From Locusta migratoria (lineage: Eukaryota; Arthropoda; Insecta; Orthoptera; Acrididae), in the NCBI GenBank assembly GCA_026315105.1, contig CM048744.1, positions 312,549,270 through 312,613,269 of the forward strand: DNA of 64,000 nt, read 5' to 3'. The notes beneath the pieces are model-generated. The model saw only the letters and a program-made list of their open reading frames with translations. It did no database searches and was not told the DNA's origin. The translations under genes and the position numbers were made by a program. Below, piece after piece: positions 56,142 to 64,000 of this stretch. The first letter of the stretch is position 1. Every line of letters begins with the position of its first letter.

Positions 56142-56387
56142 GTGCAGAAAAAACAACCAAGAAGTCCTTTTCAGGATGCACAAGTTCGTAGAATTCGCAT
56201 ACTCCAACTTAACATAGAAGAAATAAGCAGGTCGATATGCGACTATCTATCCAAATTATCGAAAAACCATGCTGTCGATGTCATCGCACTCCAAGAAACA
56301 CACATGGCAGATGATCAGAAGATAAGGAGCAGAGGAAAAATATCAGGATATACAATTATAAAAAAAAATAGACTTAATTTGCGATGA
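56142..56387 (+). pseudogene. LINE endonuclease N-terminal fragment
   Basis: An 81-codon frame with 'IRILQLNIEEISRSICDYLS' and 'DVIALQETH', the first two blocks of the apurinic-type endonuclease of Jockey/R1-group LINEs (Asn and Glu metal-binding positions are kept). No downstream LINE sequence follows. Confidence 0.8.
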
Positions 56388-57171
56388 AAACACAGCTCTA
56401 TGCGTTTGAAATGTGCAATGCTAAGCGCTTGAATATTATAAAATTATTACAGTCCTCAAACCAGTTGTTCTTTACTTGGAACACTATCACATAGTAGATT
56501 TTGAAAATGTACGTTCTTGTTACTATCCTTGCTCTGTTTTACTGCTTATGGTAATGCACAATTTGAAGAATTAATATCTATACATTTATTCCAGTTTTGG
56601 TTACGATAGTGTCAGTATGAAGTTCATTAGATGCAAGGTTTCCGTTCAGTAGCCTCTTAATGCCTGAATTAATTTCTACTGCAAGAAAAAATGAAAAGTA
56701 ATATTTTGTGCACAGTACTGATATGTTAGAGCGTGTATAATGTCAAACGTACGAAACGTTATATGTAGTTGGTATAATTGGATACGTGTCAGATTTGCGA
56801 CAACAGGCATTTGAGAAATAAAAAGCTTACAACTCTTCATTGAGGGACTTTTTTTATTTAACTTAAAAAAAATTACGTAGATTTCAGTTACATTTATGTT
56901 TATGTCAAAAACTGATTTGAGTTTTTGTTCAGGCAAAGGTGAACCTTGCATTTCGTACACATAATGTCGCTAAAAATCTGTGCGATGACAACAATTCATT
57001 AGAACTTCTGTACCACGTCACTAGTGAAATAAAATCGCACTGAAATATATTGAGCACATGAATCCATTCATCATTCTTATAAATCAAACTGCAACAACCT
57101 GTCAGTAACACAACCTGCCAATGCAATATGAATGTTTCAAAGATGAATGAAAATTACCATACTTTTTACCT

Positions 57172-57176
<5 letters not shown>
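56388..57176. other. AT-rich stretch, nothing recognised
   Basis: Minus frames here are hydrophobic and AT-driven. Confidence 0.4.

Positions 57177-57225
<49 letters not shown>
57177..57225. repeat. Poly(T) tract
   Basis: 49 thymines, giving polyphenylalanine on plus. Confidence 0.95.
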
Positions 57226-57227
<2 letters not shown>

Positions 57228-58439
57228 GTGTGCCCATAAAAGTGCCTGAAGGTGCATATTTTACACAAACAGTAATTCAGTGTTCACTGAAAGTTGTATC
57301 TACTTTATCACATATAAATGTGTATTTGGCTAGTAATAGATATTAGAAAAACAGAATTTAATTTTGAAAATGGAACATACCTATGTATTTAACTGTATTT
57401 CACGAAAGAATGACCATAAACTCGGGAAGTTGTTCACAATACACGATAAACGAAGGTCGTCGTACGAGTACAGTAAATGCTCAGTACAGTAGCTCATTTC
57501 ACACGCACTGGGTTCGTTCGTGTAGAATCTTGTTCAACCGGCCCGAAAACACTTATTCTCCCAAATTTAAGAGCCACAAAGGTATGACGCGAATTTGCGA
57601 CAATCGGCATTAAGGGGTTAAGACGAAAATAGCGTCCGTGATGGAGGAGTTCAAAAGAGCGTAGAGGATGACTTTACACATGCTCGTCATGAACTATTTT
57701 CGTTCGATGTACATCTCAAGCCAGAAAGTGCGGAGGCGACACAATTCCTTCTAGAAGTCCTGATGTTTAAAATGTATTGTTCTGCAATGGAAATTTAAGA
57801 TTCCCGTGTCTCTTACGGATGCAAATCGCATCACGTCCTCGGTATTGATGGCGTATCAGTACTTCTCAAACAGTGAGAGAGTATCCTGTATTGGCCCGCA
57901 GCTCTGTTTCTGGGAGGTAAATCGGCCGATTGCCTACTTATGAGGAGCAGCGGCGGAGACTCAGCGAGCGGTATTTATGAGCAGACAGTGTAAGCGTGCA
58001 AACCGCGCTACGGCCGTTTTTTCAGCTACGGTTTTAAACATCGGCGAGCAGGAAAAACAAACGGTCGCTCGTTACACAGCAGGGTTGGCTCTTAGATCCG
58101 CTTTCCTTAGACCGACACCGCTGACTTAAAACAACATCATACTCATACAGACACACGCACGCACGCTCGCACGCACGTGTACTCGTATCCCGATGCATAT
58201 GAGAACCTAATCAAATGTTGCGAAGGTGACGAGGACACGTTGGTGCTCCTGGTTTACGATCGGAACTCGTCTTGGATTTTGTTTCATGGTCTTTGACATG
58301 TCTTAGGCTGGTATTACACCGTAACATCTTCAAAAGAACCGTTTGGTGAAATCTTTAATAGTTTACTAGGGCAGCTTTTATAAAGTATTTCCTGATAGAT
58401 ATTGGTAAAAGTTAGAGCGAAGGACTATGTAAGACAACA
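57226..58439. other. Stretch with no recognised gene
   Basis: 57880-58200 is more CpG-rich than its surroundings, with alternating 'acacgcacgcacgctcgcac' near 58150. No coding signal. Confidence 0.35.
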
Positions 58440-58685
58440 GGTGTTTGACGTAGGCGTTAGATTGGTTCCTGCCGCTACAATGAAAGGTAACAAAGATTTA
58501 AGAGAGTTCGGACCTGGAGAGATGGGACAGAGCATCTCAGAGGTAGCCATGAAGCAAGGATTTTATCGTAATACCATTTAACGAGGGTGCACAGTTAATA
58601 TCGGAAGTATCCGACATCGCTGTGTACGAAAAAAATCCTGCAAGAACGGAACCAACGACGACTAAAGTGAAGTATTCAACGTGAG
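58440..58685 (+). pseudogene. Tc1-like transposase N-terminus
   Basis: 'MKGNKDLREFGPGEMGQSIS' then 'EVAMKQGFYRNTI', a Tc1-type HTH start similar to the 13.34-kb element, with a stop after the HTH. 'ccgacatcgctgtg' also matches that element's linker. Confidence 0.65.
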
Positions 58686-58710
58686 AAAAAAAAAAAAAAA
58701 AAAAAAAAAA
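58686..58710. repeat. Poly(A) tract
   Basis: About 25 adenines inside or at the edge of the Tc1 fragment. Confidence 0.9.
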
Positions 58711-59621
58711 CGAATTACTTATTGATTGTTGTCCACAATTTTGATTAGCTGTGTTGCGTGTCGGTATAGCGCGGGTCGAACATGATTCCTAGCCGCTCAT
58801 AGAAGCGGAACCTTCGCATACCAATAGTGCACCAAATCTACGTAATATTTCATGTATTTATTGTCCAAGACATACTGTCTTTCCTGGCCCGTTATTGAGA
58901 TTTGTAAAACGTAATAATTCCTTATCCTGTAAGTTGTTGTCACGATGTGTAACTAAAATTAGATTCTAAGCGAAAGCAGAGTCCTCTGTGAAGGACAAAT
59001 ATTTTGTACTAATAGGACGTCTATTACGAACATAATCCCCTCCCAACAATATAAATTACGATTTTCTGCGTCCGTGACGTTTTCTTTGCACGTGGCCTAT
59101 CTGAAGCCTTACAAGACCACAAAAGTTTCATTTTCAATATTTCGCGTTTATAGTATACTCATTAATAGATAAATCTTATACTACTGAGACTTGACGCCTG
59201 AAATATTTATTTTATTCTTCTTTATTAAGGCTTTTGGTTGCAGTGACCATACAGCTAGCAGTTATTACAATGGCAACATTAGAATATAATTGAAATTCTT
59301 GTAATATATATCACAATATTAAGAGTTATCTAATATCAATCTGCCTTACAATAAAATTAGAAACATCACATGTTTAAGATAAGTTATAAAACAATGCATA
59401 TTTAACAGTAATATTGACAGATGTAATACAACGAAAGTACAAACAGCACAAAACAAAATGAGAGTTACAAGAACATAATAAAGGTCAAAATATAAAATAA
59501 AATACAAAATCAGTTTAAAGCTTCGCTTGTTCAAGGTAAACGTGGGAGCTATCAGCTCTTAGATTAGAGCTGGATGCCAGTGACTTTTAGGTAGTCCTTG
59601 AGCAAACTGTACTTCAACTTG
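58711..59621. other. AT-rich stretch, nothing recognised
   Basis: No domain or repeat recognised. Confidence 0.4.
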
Positions 59622-62600
59622 TCAAATCGATAAAGTAAGGCAGTGACACTTGTAGGGAGGGGGTAACCGCATATATATTAGACTGTGGTAACCCCTCGCA
59701 ACCAGCTTTCTGTAGAATACACTTTGCGCGACCGTGTACTTAGTACATGCCATTATAATGTGGTTGAGATCCGTGACTGCCGTTGGTTCTTTGTTGCAAT
59801 GTCGAGAAGTGATGAGTTTTAATCGGTGTAGGTAGGCAGGATAACATCCATGTTCCAATCTCGTCCGAATGAGAGACGTTGCATGACATCCACTAAGATT
59901 CATCGAAGAAATCCATGGTCGAGAGGAGACATTTGGTTGTATAGCCGCCAGGAATCCTCTCTTAAAAGCTTGAGAGATGTGCCGTTTGTGGTCCCAAGAC
60001 GATAGGCAACTTTCTGAATCTTCGAACTGAATTCGGTATATGGAATCGGCGTGGGTGGAGTTGTTCTTCCCTAATACTTCTCTTGGCTAGGCCGTCAACT
60101 GTTTCGTTATCGTGTATGCCTTGGTGTCCTTTAATCCAAAATAAATGGATGTCGATGCCCCACTGTCCGTGCATTTGCTATGGCCTCCAAGATGTTCAAT
60201 ATGTGTCTGTTATTTTGTTTGTCAAATGTCGGATGTTTTAATTTTTGTAACACGCTTTGAGAGTCCGTGACGATCAATATAGACTCAAATGTTCGTGTGA
60301 CGTAATAAATGGCCTCCCTGATGGTCAGTCATTCTGCCGTGAAAATACATGATTCAGGCGGAAGCGCAAACATTCGGTAGGTGCCGTTGGAGGGGCAAAA
60401 GAAGACGTATCCCACCCCTGCTTCAGATTCAGAGCCGTCAGGAGTAGGTCTGATAATGAATAAGAGAATAGGAATGCGGGTAAGTTACTATGAACAGCAT
60501 AGTGAACGCATTATCTTAGTAAAGATAGACACGAAGCCAACAACGACCACAGTAGTGCAAGTTTATGTACAACTAGCACGGCCGATAATGAGGATATCGA
60601 AAAAAATGTATGAGGAGTTAAAAGAAATCATTCGGAAAGTTAAAGGAGACGAAAACGTGATTGTGATGGGGGACTGGAGAGAAGGAAATGTAGTAGGTGA
60701 GTATGGACTGGGAAAAAGAAAAGAAATAGGAGATCGTTTAGTAGAATTTTGCGCAGAGCACAATTTAATGATCACAAACACTTGGTTTAATCATCATAAA
60801 AGAAGGCTGTGTACGTTGAAGATACCTGGAGACACTGGAAGGTACCAGAGTGACTTTATAATGGTAAGGAATAGATTTAGAAACCAGGTTCTAAACTGTA
60901 AGACATATCCAGAGGCAGATATAGACTCTAACCATAACGTATTGGTTACGAACTGCAGATTAAAACTTAAGAGACTGGAGAAAGGTAGAAAAGTTAGGTG
61001 ATGGAACCTGGACAAATTGAAGGAACCAGAGGTGGTTGAGAGTTTCAGAGGGAGCATTAGGCAAGGATTGATTGAAACGGGGGAAAGTAATACAGTAGAA
61101 GAAGAATGGGTAGCTCTGAGAGATAGAGTAGTGAAGGCTGCAGAGGACCATATAGGCAGAAGGACAAGGCCTAATAGAAAAACCAGGATAACACAGGATA
61201 TAATAAACTTAATTGATGAGAGGAGAAAATAAAGATATTCAGCAAGTGAAACAGGAAAAAGAGAGTACAAACGTCTGAAAAATGAAATTGACAGTAAAGT
61301 GCAGGTTGGCTAAACAGAAGTGGCTAGAGGACGAATACAGAACCGTCGAAGAATGTATAACTAGGGGAAAGATAGATACCGCCTACAGGAAAATAAAAGA
61401 GATATTTGGAGACAAGAAAAGCAGCTCTATGAGTATCAAGAACTGAGACGGAAAACCAGTACTAAGCAAAGAGTGAAAGGCTGAACTTTGGAGGAATATA
61501 TAGAGGGCATATACAAAGGAAATAAACAGGAAAGCAGTATTCTAGAAATGGAAGACGAAGTGGAGGAAGATGAGATAGGAGATATGATACTGCGAGAAGA
61601 ATTTGACAGAGCTCTGAAGGACTTGAGTCGAAACAAGGCCCCTGGAGTAGATGATATTCCGTCTGAACTGTTGATTTCGTTAGGAGAGCCAGTCATGAAA
61701 AAGATATTTAACCTTGTATGAGACAGGGGAAATACCCTCCGACTTCAAGAAGGATATCGTAATTCCAATTCCAAAGAAAGCAAGTGCAGACAAGTGTGTA
61801 AATTATAGAACTGTCAGTTTAATAAGTCATGGGTGCAAAAGACGAATTATTTACAAACGAATGGAAAAACTTGTGGAATCCGACCTCGGGGAAGATCAGT
61901 GTGGATTTAGGAGAAATGTAGGAACACGGGAGGCAATACTCATATTACGACTTATCTTAGAAGATAGGCTAAGGAAAGGTAAAACTACGTTCTTAGCGTT
62001 TGTCGATTTGGAGAAAGCTTTTGACAGTGTCGACTGGAATACACTCTTCCAAATTCTGAAGGTATCAGGGATAAAATATAGGGAGCGAAGAGTTATATTT
62101 AACCTATACAAAAACCAGACAGCGGTTATTAGTGTCGAAGAGCAAGAAAGGGACGCAGAGGTTGGGGAGTGAGACAGGGTTATAGCCTTTCCCCAATGTT
62201 GTTCAATCTGTACATTGAGCAGTCAGTAAAGGAATGGAAGGAGAAATTTGGAGAGGGCATTAAAGTGCAGGGAGAAGAAATAAAAACATTGTGGTTTGCC
62301 GATGACAAAGTAATACTGTCAGAGACCGCAAAGGTTCTGGAAGGTCAATTGAAAGGAATGGACAGTGTCTTGAAAGGAAGATATAAGATGAACACTAACA
62401 AGAGTAAAACGAAGGTAATGGAATGTAATGTCAGAAAATCAGGCGATGCTGAAGGAATTAGATTAGGTAATGAGACAATAAAAGTAGTTGATGAATTTTG
62501 TTATTTGGGTGGCAAGATAACTTCTGATGGCCGAAGTAAAGATGTTATAAAATGCAGAATGGCTATGGCAAGAAAAGCGTTTCTAAAGAAGCGAAACTTG

Positions 62601-63475
62601 TTAACATCCAATATTGATGTAAATGTTAGGTAGTCCTTTCTGAAAGCATTTGTCTGGAGTGTAGCATTGTATGGGAGTAAAACGTGGACAATAAGGAGTT
62701 CAGATAAAAAGATGATAGAAGCTTTTGAAATGTGGTGCTACAGACGAATGATGAAAATTATGGGTAGATCACATAACTAATGAGGAGGTGCTTAACAGAA
62801 TCGGGGAAAAAAGGAGTTTCTGGCTAAGAGAGGGGATAGATTGGTTGGACACATTCTGAGACATCAAGGAATTGTCAACTTAGCATTAGAAGGAAGCGTG
62901 TGGGGTAAAAATCGTAGTTGGAGACCGAGGGACGAATATAGTAAGCAGATTCAAAAGTATGTAGGTTGCCGTACATATTCTCAGATGAAGAGACTTGCAC
63001 AGGCCAGGGTAGCGTGGAGAGCTGCATCAAACCAGTCTGCGGACTGAAGATCACAACAACAACAGTATAGATTTGAGCGTGCTGTGGCCAATTGCGGAGA
63101 AGAAACTGTTCCACGTCACGTATGATGTTGGTCCCCGTTGTGTAGTCGGACGGCATGTATGTCACCGGGTCTGGGTTCAAAAAGAGATGATACGAATAAC
63201 GGAAGCAAGGAAGTTTGTGTACTGTATGGAGACTGGGTTGAGATGTCTCCATTTCTCGTATCTATGAACCGTTAAGGGACCTCGTGTCATACCTCTTGTG
63301 TGATACATTTTTGTAAGTCTCCATAATTGGTGCACCGCTTTGAGAGAGGCACAGTCAAATATTGACGTTCGGCTAAGGAGGAAAATATCGGACAACATCT
63401 GTCGTCGTATAATTGACGGCATATCAGACGCTTCGAATAGCAGCTAAGAGAGCAAGACGAAGCACTCTGTAATGG
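59622..63475 (-). pseudogene. RNase H LINE split by an RTE-like LINE
   Basis: On minus from the right: RT C-terminal blocks ('VHRYEKWRHLNPVSIQYTNF', 63177-63422), 'IYT' at about 63064-63075, then the RTE insertion, then 'DGSESEAGVGYVFF' (about 60400-60436), RNase H blocks, 'IHLFWIKGHQGIHDNETVDG' (about 60090-60150) and a C-terminal block 'HGCYPAYLHRLKLITSRHC' (about 59800-59860). The join IYT+DGS is the usual RNase H start 'IYTDGS'. Several frameshifts and stops. Confidence 0.88.
60437..63063 (+). pseudogene. RTE-like LINE, 5'-truncated, young
   Basis: Starts within the endonuclease ('SGVGLIMNKRIGMRVSYYEQ', then 'TTVVQVYVQL' and 'VIVMGDWREG', keeping the GDW block), continues through 'DSNHNVLV', 'SRNKAPGVDDIPSELL' (about 61630), 'FLAFVDLEKAFDSVDW' (about 62000), catalytic 'FADD' at 62295-62306, 'VVDEFCYLGG' (about 62490) and the C-terminus, ending in acaacaacaac at 63063. 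Frames: 61714-62172 and 62169-62633 overlap by a small shift. Very close to the 21.3-kb copy. Confidence 0.92.
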
Positions 63476-63549
63476 AGGACACCCATTTGAAAAACGTCGT
63501 ATCAATGTCCGCACAAATGATGAGGTCACCACAAATAAATATTCGATTA

Positions 63550-63900
63550 TCACGTTGGTCTTGCGACGGGATTGGTGGCACTCTGTGCTGGGTGACACAT
63601 GTTGAGGTGGGCCGTCAAAATTTTGTAGCAATCACCATGGCTGACCGCGACTGCTGCTGCCAGAGCGAGTAGCATGCGCACCAAAGTTGCGAGTTCCTGG
63701 ATCTTGCGTTCCGTTCGTGCTGTGCGTGGCCTACCAGTAAGTACATTATCATCCAAACTGTCCCGGTACAGAACAAAACGTCGGTGCCGCCTAAAGCCAA
63801 CACTGAGACACAATGCGTCCTCACCACACACCAGCTGCATCATTTCAAACGATTCGGCAGCGGTTTAGCTCAATTTCTGGCACAACCTGATGTCTGCTCA
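63550..63900 (-). pseudogene. mariner transposase N-terminus
   Basis: On minus: 'AAESFEMMQLVCGEDALCLS' then 'RDSLDDNVLTGRPRTARTER' (HTH and GRPR-like hinge) and 'YKILTAHLNMCHPAQ', the order of a mariner N-terminal domain. A stop lies upstream near 63870 and the catalytic half is missing. Confidence 0.78.
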
Positions 63901-64000
63901 AACTGTCTCATGTCAAGGTCTGACTGACGCAATCAACTCACCGTCACAACAACTACCGTACGTCTACTTCCACTGCATGCACTCAGCTGGCTCTTGTGGG
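63901..64000. other. Window edge, nothing recognised
   Basis: Possibly the 5' part of the mariner remnant; too short to tell. Confidence 0.3.

Overview
This window is intergenic or intronic DNA from a large, repeat-rich animal genome. The best guess is an orthopteran insect or close polyneopteran. The basis is the main repeat: a roughly 190-bp tRNA-derived SINE whose tail reads like 'gggactgatgacc...aagtcccata', a style I associate with grasshopper-type genomes. The species assignment is inference; the repeat content itself is visible. I found no convincing host protein-coding gene, rRNA, CRISPR array or functional tRNA. Almost every recognisable coding stretch is a decayed transposable-element (TE) gene, and the long reading frames outside TEs are microsatellite, GC-rich or AT-rich artefacts.

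Layout. 0-4.7 kb: microsatellites, a SINE inside a SINE, and a composite tRNA-like element with inverted ends. 5.1-7.9 kb: LINE reverse-transcriptase fragments on both strands, ending in a CR1-like LINE (minus), with a CpG-rich block at 7.92-8.28 kb. 8.6-10.8 kb: a foldback element with hammerhead-like motifs, then an RTE-like LINE (minus) split by a SINE. 13.0-15.5 kb: a second hammerhead-bearing foldback, then a Tc1-like transposon split by a SINE and by a 5'-truncated RNase H-bearing LINE. 16.4-18.8 kb: foldback, LINE C-terminus, Tc1 remnant. 20.8-24.9 kb: a near full-length RTE-like LINE (plus) split by a SINE, flanked by foldbacks. 26.3-30.3 kb: two copies of a ~0.48-kb dispersed repeat surrounding several tRNA-type SINEs. 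30.6-44.9 kb: CpG-rich block, mariner and Tc1 fragments, inverted tRNA-like arms, further hammerhead-like foldbacks, and a LINE inserted within a SINE with both target-site duplications (TSDs) preserved. 44.9-50 kb: AT-rich with several long inverted repeats. 49.9-55.7 kb: Tc1 remnants and two near-complete, oppositely oriented copies of one mariner/Tc1-superfamily transposon with ~165-bp terminal inverted repeats (TIRs). 56-64 kb: an orphan LINE endonuclease fragment, a minus-strand RNase H LINE cut between 'IYT' and 'DGS' by an RTE-like LINE, and a mariner N-terminus.

How the parts relate. TSDs and nested insertions allow partial ordering: SINEs landed in RTE, CR1/RTE-type and Tc1 copies; one LINE landed in a SINE; one RTE landed in another LINE; one SINE landed in an older SINE subfamily. 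Microsatellites grow at one fixed place in the older SINE subfamily, just after the B box. The most interesting theme is that three to five unrelated foldback elements carry a hammerhead-ribozyme-like core (CTGAWGA, hairpin, GAAA), placed near the 3' end of each strand's transcript.
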